From Micromonospora matsumotoense (lineage in GTDB: Bacteria; Actinomycetota; Actinomycetes; Mycobacteriales; Micromonosporaceae), in NCBI RefSeq assembly GCF_900091525.1, contig NZ_FMCU01000001.1:682001-746000 (forward strand): 64,000 nucleotides of DNA. The letters are read 5' to 3'. This document shows, piece after piece, positions 41,111-51,837 of this stretch. The notes beneath the pieces are model-generated. The model saw only the letters and a program-made list of their open reading frames with translations. It did not search any database and had not been told where the DNA came from. Position 1 is the first letter of the stretch, and every line of letters begins with the position of its first letter. A program made the translations under genes and the position numbers.

Positions 41111-42072
41111 CCCGTCCCGAATCCCGGCGGCAACGCGTCACCGCTCTGCTCGGCACCCCGTTCGGCCTCGCCGTCCTGGCCTGCCTGGTGCTGGCCGGCT
41201 GGGCGGCGTGGAGCGGTGGGGCGCTGGACGGCCCGATCGCCCGGCAGGTGCGCACCACGTCGTTCTATGCCGACCCGGGGCTCGACGTGGACCGGGCGGC
41301 GGCCGAACGGATCATCGGCAACCGGCGGCTGGTGGTGGTGCTGCGCTCCCCCGACGCCGACCTGCGGGGCACCTGTAAGCAGGTGAAGCAGGCCGCCGAC
41401 GGGACCGTCGTGCTGGTGCTCAGCCGCGACGGGGACGACTACGACACCTACGGCTGCGCCCTGGTGCCCGGCTACGACAAGAAGAACCTGGGCAAGGCCG
41501 CCGCCGCCGAGATGGTCATCGGCCGGGGCATCGACACCTTCGCCGACCGTCCACTGGAGGCCGTGAAGGTCATCGCCGTCAACTACGACCGGCTGGTCAA
41601 GGCCGGCACCGTACCCGACGGGGCCCGCACGATCAGCCCGTCGCTGCCCCGCTTCCTGCTCGCCGCCGCCGCCGTGCTGGGCGTCGTCGCCGCCGCGACG
41701 GCGCTCTACCTCGGCGGCCGGCGGGCGGGGCGGCTGGCGGCGGCCCGGCGGGTCCGCCGCGACGAGCTGACCGACAGCCGCAGCGCGCTCGGCGCCGCCA
41801 CCGCCGGCCTGGCCCAGCAGATCATCGACCTCGATCCGCAGTACGCCCTGGTGCACGGCCGTCGGGGCGGTGACGACAGCAGCTTCGGCCGGCGCTACCG
41901 GCAGTTGACCTCCGACCATGCCGCGCTGCTCGACCGGTTGGCCGCCCTGGACGACGCCGACGAGGCGGCGGTGCGGAAGCTGGTCCGGCGGGTCGAGTCG
42001 CTCAGCCGGCAGGCGCAGGCGCTCGCCGACGGACACCCGGCCCCGAACGACCCGCCGCAGCGGGAGAAGTGA
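41107..42072 (+). CDS. two-TM protein with extracytoplasmic domain, unknown
   Basis: This encodes 321 aa. The first TM is FGLAVLACLVLAGWAAW. The external domain (about 45-180) has LDVDRAAAERIIGNRRLVVV and two Cys (DLRGTCKQV and TYGCALVPG) that could form a disulfide. The second TM is FLLAAAAVLGVVAAATALYL, followed by a cytoplasmic coiled-coil-like tail. The topology mirrors the preceding protein. ATGA overlaps the upstream stop. Confidence 0.6.
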   Translation: MTRPESRRQRVTALLGTPFGLAVLACLVLAGWAAWSGGALDGPIARQVRTTSFYADPGLDVDRAAAERIIGNRRLVVVLRSPDADLRGTCKQVKQAADGTVVLVLSRDGDDYDTYGCALVPGYDKKNLGKAAAAEMVIGRGIDTFADRPLEAVKVIAVNYDRLVKAGTVPDGARTISPSLPRFLLAAAAVLGVVAAATALYLGGRRAGRLAAARRVRRDELTDSRSALGAATAGLAQQIIDLDPQYALVHGRRGGDDSSFGRRYRQLTSDHAALLDRLAALDDADEAAVRKLVRRVESLSRQAQALADGHPAPNDPPQREK

Positions 42073-42277
42073 CCGCCGGAGCTTCTCGGTTTCCCCTCGC
42101 GCGGTCAGGTGTCCGAAGGACGACTGACCGGGGGCGGCTATGGCGCTGGCGGTGAACCGCTTCGTAGTGTGTTCGGGTTCGTCCGATGGCCACACGGGGA
42201 GGATGAAGACCGCTGAGTTCCGCCCGATCCGCGCTCCCTCGGGAGAAGGCGGTCGCGGTCCGCGCCGGTGACCTGCC

Positions 42278-43309
42278 ATGAGTCTCGTCCGCCAGCTCGC
42301 CGCGCTGCCGACGGATCGCGTCGTGCAGATCCGAGGGGTGCCCGCCGGCACGATCGCGGCCACCGTCACCGGGGCACCGGTCGGCCCGGCCGCCGTCGTG
42401 CTGCGACCCGGTCCCGCCCGCACCGCCGGCGCCTTCGTCCACTCCGCCCTGGACGAACTGGAGCGGGTGGCGGTGGCGCTGCTGCCGGGTTGGCTGCCCG
42501 AGGCCGCGGACATCCCCCGCGCCGACCCGTACGGACTGGCCGCCGTCCGGGCCGCCGCGGTCGGCCGGGCGCAGGGCTCCGCGCACTTCGCACCGTTCCT
42601 GGCGCACCTCGCCGCCGTGGCGCTGTCCGGCCGGCGACCGCCGGTCGACCCGTTCTCCGTGGAAATCCGCTGCTCCGGCCTGATCCGGGTGGTGGCGGAG
42701 GGTTTCGGTCGGCCCCGGGCGATCCTGCTGATCCAGGTGCCCGCCGACCTCGACCCGGCGGGGGAACGGGCTCTCGTCGCGGGAGCGGAATGGCTGTGCC
42801 ACCACGGCCGGGTCGGCGTGTGGCTGGTCGGCACACCGTTACGGCACGAGGACCGGGTGGTCACGGCCGCCCTTCCGCTCGGCCGCCCGGCCGACCATCC
42901 TGCCGGACCGGTGGCGACGACCCTCCCGCAGGGGATCGGCCGACCCCACCCCGGCAGCGCGACCGAGGCGGCGCTGGAGGCCGCCCTGGCCGGCGAGGGC
43001 TGGGCGGTGGGCCGACGCTGGAACCAGTACCACCAGTCCCATCCCCTCTCGCCTCCGGTCTGCCTCGATCTGCTCTGGCCCGACGAGCGGTGTGTCGTCG
43101 AGATCGACGGCCCGGAGCACTGCCGGCCGGCCCGGTTCGAGGCAGACCGGCAGCGCGACGTGCAGTTGCAGTTGGACGGTTACGCCGTCCTGCGCTTCAC
43201 CAATGCCCGAATCAACCACGACGTCGGCGCGGTGGTGCACCAGATCGGCACCTTGATCCGGGCCCGGCGACGCGACCTTGCGGAAGGAAGACCCCATGCC
43301 CGGCGATGA
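42278..43309 (+). CDS. protein with C-terminal DUF559 (PD-(D/E)XK nuclease-like) domain
   Basis: This encodes 343 aa. The N-terminal 220 residues are unassigned alpha/beta. The C-terminal region (about 225-340) has TEAALEAALAGEGW (Glu of the first helix), CLDLLWPDERCVVEIDGPEH (Asp261 region and E-x-D about 274), then DRQRDVQLQLDGYAVLRFT and NARI. This is the DUF559/Vsr-like endonuclease layout. The start at 42278 uses ATG. The stop overlaps the next gene by 14 bp. It is the first gene of a three-gene cassette with two ATPase modules, suggesting DNA cleavage in a defence or repair setting. Confidence 0.75.
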   Translation: MSLVRQLAALPTDRVVQIRGVPAGTIAATVTGAPVGPAAVVLRPGPARTAGAFVHSALDELERVAVALLPGWLPEAADIPRADPYGLAAVRAAAVGRAQGSAHFAPFLAHLAAVALSGRRPPVDPFSVEIRCSGLIRVVAEGFGRPRAILLIQVPADLDPAGERALVAGAEWLCHHGRVGVWLVGTPLRHEDRVVTAALPLGRPADHPAGPVATTLPQGIGRPHPGSATEAALEAALAGEGWAVGRRWNQYHQSHPLSPPVCLDLLWPDERCVVEIDGPEHCRPARFEADRQRDVQLQLDGYAVLRFTNARINHDVGAVVHQIGTLIRARRRDLAEGRPHARR

Positions 43310-43946
43310 CCTCACCCCCTCTGAGGCCGCGATCCTGTTCGTCCTGATGGCTGAGGCCCGGGAGGTGCCCAACGCCGAGCTGCGCAAGCGCTACGGCGTC
43401 GACGTCCGGAAGTCCTACCGGGACAAGCTCAACCGCCTCGGTTTCGTGGACAGCCGTCGGGAAGGCAACACCTTCCTGCACCAGCTCGCCGACAAGGGCT
43501 GGGTCCGGGTGCAGGAGGATCTGAACTTCCAGTCGTCGCAGGGCCGGATTCTCGGCGGGGCGCTGACGGCGTTGCAGGTGAACCTGCGGGACCGGGTCAT
43601 GGGACGCAGCGACTACCGCACGTTCGGCGAGATGTTCGCGCTGACCGACGTGCGGGCCGGCACGGCGCAGCCGGGGCAGCAGCGCACCCTCGATCTCCGC
43701 ATCCGGCAGGCGTACGCCGCGTTGGCCGCCGAGCCGGGAGCCTGGGTCAGCCTGACCCGGCTGCGGCCCTTCTTCGGCGACGTCGACACCGCCGACCTCG
43801 ACGAGGCGCTGCGGGAGCTGGAGCGCGAGCCGGACGTGGACATCGTCCCGGAGTCCAACCAGAAGGTGCTGACCCCGGCGGACGTCGCGGCGGCGCTGCG
43901 GCTGGGTGGTCAGGACAAGCACCTGCTGGCGATCGGGGTGGGATGA
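43296..43946 (+). CDS. winged-helix-like protein of the nuclease/ATPase cassette
   Basis: This encodes 216 aa. The N-terminus (EAAILFVLMAEAREVPNAEL, RKRYGVDV, DKLNRLGFVDSRREG, HQLADKGWVRVQ) reads as a winged helix. The second half (WVSLTRLRPFFGD, DLDEALRELEREPDVDIVPE) looks like another winged-helix-type unit. It may bind DNA or bridge the nuclease and ATPase. GGAAGGAAG precedes ATG 43296; its stop overlaps the ATPase start (ATGA). Confidence 0.65.
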   Translation: MPGDDLTPSEAAILFVLMAEAREVPNAELRKRYGVDVRKSYRDKLNRLGFVDSRREGNTFLHQLADKGWVRVQEDLNFQSSQGRILGGALTALQVNLRDRVMGRSDYRTFGEMFALTDVRAGTAQPGQQRTLDLRIRQAYAALAAEPGAWVSLTRLRPFFGDVDTADLDEALRELEREPDVDIVPESNQKVLTPADVAAALRLGGQDKHLLAIGVG

Positions 43947-46900
43947 CCGGGGCGGAACACGCGGCCCTGGCGGCGCTCCGGTTCGACTGGGCACCGGTGC
44001 CCGACGACGTCTGGCGGCCCTCGCCGTTCCACGTGGAGGGCCTACACACCGCCGTGGTCCGCGACATCCTCGACGGGGTGGCCGATGCCCGCAACAGCGC
44101 CGACGGCAGCCCGATCGGGCTGGTGCTCCAGGGGCAGCGCGGCTCGGGCAAGACCCACCTGCTGGGTTGGGTCCGGCAGCAGGTCCAGCAGGAGGGCGGC
44201 TACTTCTTCCTGGTCGGCCTGCTCGACGCGCGCGGGTTCTGGGACAGCGTGCTCGCCTGCGTGCTCGACGGGCTGGCCCGGCCGGTGCCCGGCAGCGAGA
44301 GCCAGCTCCGGTTGCTGCTGCGTCGACTCTCCTCGATGGTCGGGGCGCCCCGGTCGGCCCGCCGGGCGGTGATGGGTGACACCGAGCTGACCCGGGCTGC
44401 CCTGGACGCCTTCATCGAAGGGCTCGTCGGGTACGCGCCCGACGTGGCCCGCTGCCGGGAGACGGCGCGGGCGCTGGCGCTGAGCGCCTCGGAGGATGTG
44501 GCCCACCGGGACGTCGCGGAGAACTACTTCACCTCCGGCGAGGAGGGGGAGCCGGGGGAACGCGGTGCGTGGGGCATGCGGCGGGCCCCCCGCAGCGCGC
44601 AGCAGATCGTCCAGGAGATCTCCTGGCTGCTGGCCCTGACCGGACCGTCCGTGATCGCCGTCGACCAGATCGACACCCTCATCGCGCAGTCCGTGGCCAC
44701 CGGCGACGCCCTGCACCACCGGTCGGGCGGGCAGGACGACCCGGAGCAGGCCGCGGTGCACGCCCGGATCGCCGACGGCCTGATGTCGCTGCGCCAGCTC
44801 ACCCGCCGCACGCTCACCCTGGTCGCCTGCCTGCCGAACTCATGGACGATCATCCGGAGCCGGACGGTGGACACGGTGAGCGACCGGTTCCGGATGGCGC
44901 CCCGGCTCACCACCATCCACGACGCCGCCCTGGCCCAGCAGATCGTCGAGCGTCGGTTCGCCGCCCGGTTCACCGAGGTCGGCTTCACACCCCCGTATCC
45001 GTCGTGGCCGGTGCGTCCCGACGCCTTCGCGCAGGCCGAGGGGATGACCCCCCGGCAGTTGCTGATCGACATCGATCGGCACATCCGGGCCTGTCTCGCC
45101 GTCGGCGAGGTACGGGAGCTGACCCGGCTCGGTGACCAGACGGAGCCGCAACGCCGCAGCCCACGTACCGCCCTGGTGGACGATCTCGAACGCTTCGACA
45201 CAAGATTCGCCCAGCTCAAGAGCGCGGCCGACGTGTCCGGCCCACTGACCCGGGACAGCGAGGACAGCACCGTCCCCGCGCTACTCGCGGCGGGTCTGAC
45301 CGCCTGGGTGATGGCGCGCGGCGAACAGGGCGGATCGTTCAGCGTGGATCCACCCCCGAGCGCCCAGCCGCCGCTGCACGCCCGGCTCCGGCTCACCCTG
45401 GACGAGGCCACCGAGGACCAGGTCCACTGGTGTTTCCGGGCGATCAGCGAGGAGCATCACGCCATCGCCGCGCTCGCCCGGCTCCGCAAGGCCTGCACGG
45501 TGGCGGGGCTCGACGCGCGGGTGACCCGACGCAAGCTCTTCCTGCTCCGCAACGGCACCTGGTCGAGCGGTGCCAAGACCCGGCAGGCGGTCACGGCCTT
45601 CACCCAGGCCGGCGGGACGATCCTGCCGCTGGACCACGAGGATCTCCGCATCCTCGGGGCCCTCAAGGTCATGCTCGCGGAGTCACCCGTCGACATCCGG
45701 GGTTGGCTGACCGCCCGTCAACCGACCCGGGACCTCGCCGTGTTGCAGCAGGCCCTCGGCTCCGTCGCCGACTGGCTCCCCGCCGCTCCCGGCGACGACC
45801 CGACCGATTCAGCGGTACGACCGGACCACACCGGCCCGGTCACCTCAGGACCGGCCGAGACGGGACCGGCCGAGACGCCACCGGTGGGCGCGGGGACGCC
45901 CGGCGGGCGGACGCACCCCGGGCAGGTCGATCCACAGCCGGTCGACGGTGGGGAGTCCGGCCCGCACCTCACCGTGGGGTACGACCACCGCACCGGTGCA
46001 CCCGTGCCGCTCTCTCTGGAGGCCCTCCGCAAGCACACCACCATCTTCGCCGGCTCCGGGTCCGGCAAGACCGTGCTGATCCGGCGGATCCTGGAGGAGT
46101 GTGCCCTCGCCGGGGTCTCCGCCATCGTCCTCGACCCCAACAACGACCTGGCCCGGCTCGGTGACGAGTGGCCGGAGCCACCGCCGGACTGGCGGGCCGG
46201 GGACGCGGAGAAGGCCCGGGACTACCTCGCCGGTACCGACGTGCGGGTGTGGACGCCGCGCCGGTCGTCGGGACGCCCGCTGAGCTTCCAGCCGCTACCG
46301 GATTTCCGCAGCGTGCGCGACGACCCCGACGAGTTCCACGAGGCGGTCGAGGCGGCTGTCGCGTCGCTCGCGCCCCGCGCCCAACTGACCGGCCGGACCA
46401 ACAAGGTCCACCTGGGTCTCGCCGTGCTGCGCAAGGCCGTCGAGCACTACGGCCGACGGGGCGGCAGCCGGGTGCAGGGGTTGATCGACACCCTCGCCGA
46501 CCTGCCGGACGGGCTGCTGGACATCGACGGGGCGGACAAGATCGGCGTGGGGATCGCGCAGTCGTTGGCGGCGGCGATGGTCAACGATCCGCTGTTCGGC
46601 GGCGAGGGCAGCCCGATGGACCCGGGGCTGCTGCTCACCCCCGAGCCGGGCAGGCGGGCCCGGATCTCCGTCATCAGCCTCGTCGGGCTGCAATCCGACG
46701 AGGCCCGGCAGGGCTTCGTCAACCAGTTGCAGATGGCGCTCTTCGCCTGGATCAAGCAGCACCCGGCGAACGACCGGCCACTGCTCGGCCTGCTGGTGAT
46801 GGACGAGGCGCAGACGTTCGCCCCCTCCGGCGCGATGACCGCGTGCACCCAGAGCACGCTGGCGCTGGCGGCCCAGGCCCGCAAGTACGGCCTGGGTCTG

Positions 46901-47188
46901 ATCTTCGCCACCCAGGCACCGAAGGGGCTGCACAATCGGATTCCGGGCAACGCGGCGACCCAGCTCTACGGCCGGCTGAACAGCCCGATCCAGATGGAGG
47001 CCGCCCGGGAGATGGCGAAGGCGAAGGGCGGCGACGTCGCCGACATCTCCCGCCTCACCACCGGTGAGTTCTACCTCGCCGCGGAGGGCGCCCCACCGGT
47101 GAAGATCCGTACCCCGCTGTCGCTCAGCCATCATCCGCGCAGCCCGCTCACCGCCGAGGAGGTGCTGGACCGGGCCCGCCGCCGGTGA
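43943..47188 (+). CDS. double P-loop ATPase: N-terminal AAA and C-terminal HerA/FtsK-like motor
   Basis: This encodes 1081 aa. The first ATPase has Walker A GQRGSGKTHLL (64-74) and Walker B SVIAVDQIDTLI (about 236). A helical middle and a Pro/Thr/Gly linker (about 620-670) follow. The second has Walker A AGSGSGKTVLIRRIL (about 703), IVLDPNNDLARLG and Walker B LLVMDEAQTFAPSG (about 951), then LGLIFATQAPKGLHNRIPGN and GRLNSPIQMEAAREM, typical of HerA/VirB4-like pumping ATPases. The product probably moves on or remodels DNA, with the first module loading or sensing. It is coupled to the winged-helix gene. I know of no named system with exactly this arrangement. Confidence 0.85.
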   Translation: MTGAEHAALAALRFDWAPVPDDVWRPSPFHVEGLHTAVVRDILDGVADARNSADGSPIGLVLQGQRGSGKTHLLGWVRQQVQQEGGYFFLVGLLDARGFWDSVLACVLDGLARPVPGSESQLRLLLRRLSSMVGAPRSARRAVMGDTELTRAALDAFIEGLVGYAPDVARCRETARALALSASEDVAHRDVAENYFTSGEEGEPGERGAWGMRRAPRSAQQIVQEISWLLALTGPSVIAVDQIDTLIAQSVATGDALHHRSGGQDDPEQAAVHARIADGLMSLRQLTRRTLTLVACLPNSWTIIRSRTVDTVSDRFRMAPRLTTIHDAALAQQIVERRFAARFTEVGFTPPYPSWPVRPDAFAQAEGMTPRQLLIDIDRHIRACLAVGEVRELTRLGDQTEPQRRSPRTALVDDLERFDTRFAQLKSAADVSGPLTRDSEDSTVPALLAAGLTAWVMARGEQGGSFSVDPPPSAQPPLHARLRLTLDEATEDQVHWCFRAISEEHHAIAALARLRKACTVAGLDARVTRRKLFLLRNGTWSSGAKTRQAVTAFTQAGGTILPLDHEDLRILGALKVMLAESPVDIRGWLTARQPTRDLAVLQQALGSVADWLPAAPGDDPTDSAVRPDHTGPVTSGPAETGPAETPPVGAGTPGGRTHPGQVDPQPVDGGESGPHLTVGYDHRTGAPVPLSLEALRKHTTIFAGSGSGKTVLIRRILEECALAGVSAIVLDPNNDLARLGDEWPEPPPDWRAGDAEKARDYLAGTDVRVWTPRRSSGRPLSFQPLPDFRSVRDDPDEFHEAVEAAVASLAPRAQLTGRTNKVHLGLAVLRKAVEHYGRRGGSRVQGLIDTLADLPDGLLDIDGADKIGVGIAQSLAAAMVNDPLFGGEGSPMDPGLLLTPEPGRRARISVISLVGLQSDEARQGFVNQLQMALFAWIKQHPANDRPLLGLLVMDEAQTFAPSGAMTACTQSTLALAAQARKYGLGLIFATQAPKGLHNRIPGNAATQLYGRLNSPIQMEAAREMAKAKGGDVADISRLTTGEFYLAAEGAPPVKIRTPLSLSHHPRSPLTAEEVLDRARRR

Positions 47189-47217
47189 CGGTCACCTGGC
47201 GCAGCCCGGTACGGCGG

Positions 47218-48210
47218 TCACCGGCGGGCGGACGCCGGGTCCGCCGCCTCGGCGGCGGCGCAGACACCGGCGAGGAGGTCGGCGGTGGTGTGCGCGCGGA
47301 CGTCGGCGTACGTGCCGTCGGCGAACCGCGCCACGACGGCCCGGACGTGCCGCTCGGCGGTGTCGGCCAGTCCGTCGTAGACGGCGGCGAACGTCTCCCG
47401 GGCCGGGCCGCGCAGCCACCCGGCGGGCAGCAGCCGCAGCGGTAGCTGCGGGTCGAGGGTGGGGAAACGCCGGAAGGTGTCCATCACCTCGGTCCGGGCC
47501 CGTACCGCCTCGGCGCCGTCGACCTGGCCGGCGATGATCCGCGGCAGGAGGGGCCGCCAGCGCCGCAGGAAACTCTCGTACTGTGCGGCGACGGCGGCGA
47601 CGTCCCAGGCGTCGAGCGGGTCGCGGCCGACGACCGCGTCGAGGTCGACCCGACGGCCCCGGAACACGGTGACCGCGCCGAGGTGGAGCTGGGTGAGCTG
47701 GGCCCGTGCCTTCGGGGTCAACTCGTGCGGGGAGATCCACAGTCCGTCGTACAGCGGCGCGTATCCCAGCCAGCGGAGCCGGCCGCGCAGGGCCCGCCGT
47801 TGCGCGCTGCGCTCCTGGGGCAGGGAGAAGGCGACGAGCGTCCAGCACTCGTCCCACGGTTGGGTCGTGGTGGTGGCGGCCATGACCCAGCTGCCGCCGA
47901 CGGAGAGGCTGACGGCGGCGGACCGGCTGAGCCGGTACGAGCTGCGCCGCCCCTGCCGGCTGCCCTCCAGGACCCCCCGCCGGGCCAGTCGGCTGATCAC
48001 GGTCCGCGCGCCGGCGAGGCTGACGTGCGACTCGGCGAGCAGCGCGACGATGGCGGCGGACGGCAACCAGGCACGGGTACGCAGGGTGTAGTCAGCCAGC
48101 AGGGTCACCGCGACGCCCTGCGGCGAGTTGCCGGCCTGCCGCCGGGGCAGCCGTACCGGGTGGTCCCCGTCGTCGGGAAATATCTCCTCGATGTCGAACG
48201 GGTGTGGCAC
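47218..48210 (-). CDS. PaaX-family transcriptional regulator
   Basis: This encodes 330 aa. The N-terminal winged helix has LTLLADYTLRT-like and SLAGARTVISRLARRGVLEG segments with YRLS. The central part has the PaaX hallmark WDECWTLVAFSLPQERSAQR and LRWLGYAPLYDGLWISPHEL. PaaX proteins repress aromatic (phenylacetyl-CoA) or other catabolic genes. It is divergent from a secreted esterase, 301 bp away. Confidence 0.9.
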   Translation of the reverse strand: MPHPFDIEEIFPDDGDHPVRLPRRQAGNSPQGVAVTLLADYTLRTRAWLPSAAIVALLAESHVSLAGARTVISRLARRGVLEGSRQGRRSSYRLSRSAAVSLSVGGSWVMAATTTTQPWDECWTLVAFSLPQERSAQRRALRGRLRWLGYAPLYDGLWISPHELTPKARAQLTQLHLGAVTVFRGRRVDLDAVVGRDPLDAWDVAAVAAQYESFLRRWRPLLPRIIAGQVDGAEAVRARTEVMDTFRRFPTLDPQLPLRLLPAGWLRGPARETFAAVYDGLADTAERHVRAVVARFADGTYADVRAHTTADLLAGVCAAAEAADPASARR

Positions 48211-48511
48211 AGGGGACGCTCCGGGCTCGGCTCGGTGACGGTGGCACCGACTGTAGACGGCGCACCCGTGCCCGCCTACCGGGCGCGGGTCCGGGGTGGA
48301 CCCCGGCGCGCATCAGTGACCGACCAGTGTATCGAGCCCATTCGATTGACACTTGTCGGACCGAGGAGAACACTAAGTGCCATGCAATGCCACCTCGGGC
48401 CGGGGCAGGGCATGCCGGATGCAAGGGGCCGGCGCGGACGACACGGGCCACCGGGCGTACCCGTGCCGCACGACCGCGCGGCCGATCTCAACCTGTGAGG
48501 GAGTCACGCCC
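48211..48511. other. divergent intergenic region of paaX-like and esterase genes
   Basis: These 301 bp hold a perfect ATCGA-N6-TCGAT inverted repeat (48331-48346) that abuts a possible plus-strand promoter, TTGACA (48346-48351) and AACACT (48369-48374) 17 bp apart. The long leader (about 135 nt) before the esterase shows nothing further. Confidence 0.5.
48331..48374 (+). promoter_or_regulatory. candidate promoter with overlapping operator
   Basis: The ATCGA-GCCCAT-TCGAT palindrome overlaps the first base of the -35 TTGACA; the -10 (AACACT) is weak. A repressor such as the adjacent PaaX-like protein could act here. Confidence 0.4.
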
Positions 48512-49900
48512 ATGAGAATCAGACGGAGCATGCTGCTCGCCCTGGCGGCGCCACTGGTGGCCACGCTGACGGCAGCAGCACTGGTGGTACCGACGCTCCC
48601 ACCGGCGTACGCCGCGTCGTTGATCGAGGTGACCAACTTCGGCGACAACCCCGGCCGGATGCGGATGCACATCTACGTACCGGACACCCGCCCGACCAAC
48701 CCGGCGGTCATCGTGGCCATGCACGGCTGCGGCGGCACCGGACCGGGCTTCTACTCCGGCAGCGAGTTCGCCTCGCTGGCCGACCGGTACGGATACATCG
48801 TGATCTACCCGTCCGCCACCCAGCAGGCCGGCTTCGGCAACTGCTTCGACACCTGGTCGGACGCCGCGAAGCGCCGGGGCGGCGGCAGCGACCCGGTGTC
48901 GATCGTCTCGATGATCAATTACGCCCAGCGGCAGTACGGCGGTGACCCCCGCCGGGTGTTCGCCACCGGCAGTTCCTCCGGCGGCATGATGACCAACCAC
49001 ATGCTGGCGCTCTACCCCGACGTGTTCGCCGCCGGGGCCGCCTTCATGGGGGTGCCCTACAACTGCTTCGCCAACGCCGCCGACTACCCGCCCGGCGCCA
49101 GCCAGTGCACCAACGGCAGCATGAACCGCACCCCGCAGCAGTGGGGCGACGCGGTCCGCCAACAGGCGTACCCCGGTTACTCCGGTCCCCGCCCGAAGGT
49201 GCAGCTGTGGCACGGCACCGCCGACACCCTGGTGCCGTACTCGCTGCTCCAGGAGACCATCGAGCAGTGGACCAACGTGTTCGGGCTCAGCCAGACGCCC
49301 ACCTCCACCGACACCCCCCAGACCAACTGGAACCGCCGTCGGTACGCCGACGCCAGCGGCAACGTCCTGGTCGAGGCGTACAGCGTCCAGGGGGCGGGGC
49401 ACAGCCTGCCCTCCGGCGGGATGGCCGCCGTCGCCCTCGGGTTCTTCGGCCTGACCAACCCGACCCCGACCACGCCGCCGGTCACCACCCCGCCGGTGCC
49501 GACCACGCCGCCGGTGACCACCCCGCCGCCGACCACCCCGCCCGTTCCCACCACCCCGCCGCCGACCACGCCGCCCAGCTCCGGGGCCTGCCGGGTCACC
49601 GCCAGCGTCAACGCCTGGAACAGCGGCCTGACCGAGAACCTGACCATCACCAACACCGGTTCCAGTGCCGTCAACGGCTGGTCGCTGGTCTTCACGCTGC
49701 CCGGCGGGCAGACCATCACCTCCGGGTGGAACGCCGCCTACTCGCCCTCGTCGGGGCAGGTGACGGCCCGTAACGCCAGCTACAACGCCGCCATCCCGCC
49801 CGGCGGGTCGATCGACATCGGCTTCCAGGCCAACCACGCCGGCAACACCGCCAAGCCCACCTCGTTCACGCTCAACGGCGCGGCCTGCACGGTCGCCTGA
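48512..49900 (+). CDS. secreted PHB-depolymerase/feruloyl-esterase-family enzyme with CBM2
   Basis: This encodes 462 aa. The signal peptide (about 1-34) ends PPAYA. The esterase domain has VAMHGCGGTGPGFYSGS, the nucleophile ATGSSSGGMMTNHMLALYPD, VQLWHGTADTLVPYS (Asp) and VQGAGHSLPSGG (His). A (TTPP)n linker joins a CBM2 (about 355-462) with two Cys and conserved Trp (VNAWNSGLTENLTITNTGS and NGWSLVFTLPGGQTI). It probably deacetylates or deferuloylates plant xylan outside the cell, with the CBM2 holding it on cellulose. ATG 48512 follows GGGAG. Confidence 0.93.
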   Translation: MRIRRSMLLALAAPLVATLTAAALVVPTLPPAYAASLIEVTNFGDNPGRMRMHIYVPDTRPTNPAVIVAMHGCGGTGPGFYSGSEFASLADRYGYIVIYPSATQQAGFGNCFDTWSDAAKRRGGGSDPVSIVSMINYAQRQYGGDPRRVFATGSSSGGMMTNHMLALYPDVFAAGAAFMGVPYNCFANAADYPPGASQCTNGSMNRTPQQWGDAVRQQAYPGYSGPRPKVQLWHGTADTLVPYSLLQETIEQWTNVFGLSQTPTSTDTPQTNWNRRRYADASGNVLVEAYSVQGAGHSLPSGGMAAVALGFFGLTNPTPTTPPVTTPPVPTTPPVTTPPPTTPPVPTTPPPTTPPSSGACRVTASVNAWNSGLTENLTITNTGSSAVNGWSLVFTLPGGQTITSGWNAAYSPSSGQVTARNASYNAAIPPGGSIDIGFQANHAGNTAKPTSFTLNGAACTVA

Positions 49901-50037
49901 CCGACCCGGCCCGACTCCGGTCCGTCCCGGCCGCCCGGTCATGGGCGGCCGGGCACGGCGTCGCCGTGCCGGACGACGCCACCGGCGCCGGCTGCCTGCT
50001 CCCCCGCCCGGTCAAGGGCGGGGGAGCACGGCCACGG

Positions 50038-51534
<1,497 letters not shown>

Positions 51535-51561
51535 TCAGATTTCGCCAGGTTCTGACGTCGA

Positions 51562-51576
51562 GTGCAGATTCTGCAC
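51562..51576. promoter_or_regulatory. 15-bp palindrome upstream of rox
   Basis: GTGCAGATTCTGCAC is symmetric around its central base and lies between the RAE-like element and the leader hairpin. It could be an operator. Confidence 0.45.
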
Positions 51577-51583
51577 CCGCACC

Positions 51584-51603
51584 GGGGTCTTGCCACAAGC
51601 CCC
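51584..51603. promoter_or_regulatory. rifamycin-associated element (RAE)-like inverted repeat
   Basis: The sequence GGGGTCTTGCCACAAGCCCC compares with the known 19-bp RAE, GGGGCTTGCGGCAAGCCCC. The GGGG, CTTG, CAAG and CCCC blocks are all kept, with one extra T and a changed centre. RAEs precede rifamycin-inducible resistance genes in actinobacteria. The placement upstream of rox fits. Confidence 0.7.
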
Positions 51604-51837
51604 GGGGTGCGATATACGTTAGAAGTGGCAGGGGGAACTATGACTCCCTGCCTTTGTTTTTGCCGCAGCCAAGAACGTCGAAGTCCCATGGGCATGGTGC
51701 GGGCGGGCGGGAGACCGGGTTGCCGCAGTGCGTCGTGACCCGGGCCGCTGACCACGCCGCCCCAGGATGTCCCCACACCGTGGGCAGCGACCCCTCCGAA
51801 AGCCACGCCGGGGGCCGTCGTCGCTGCTGGGCAAGGG

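Noticed and set aside
51604..51837. Additional gene between the RAE and tRNA-Met
   Set aside because: Short open frames there have no ribosome site, domain or codon pattern.
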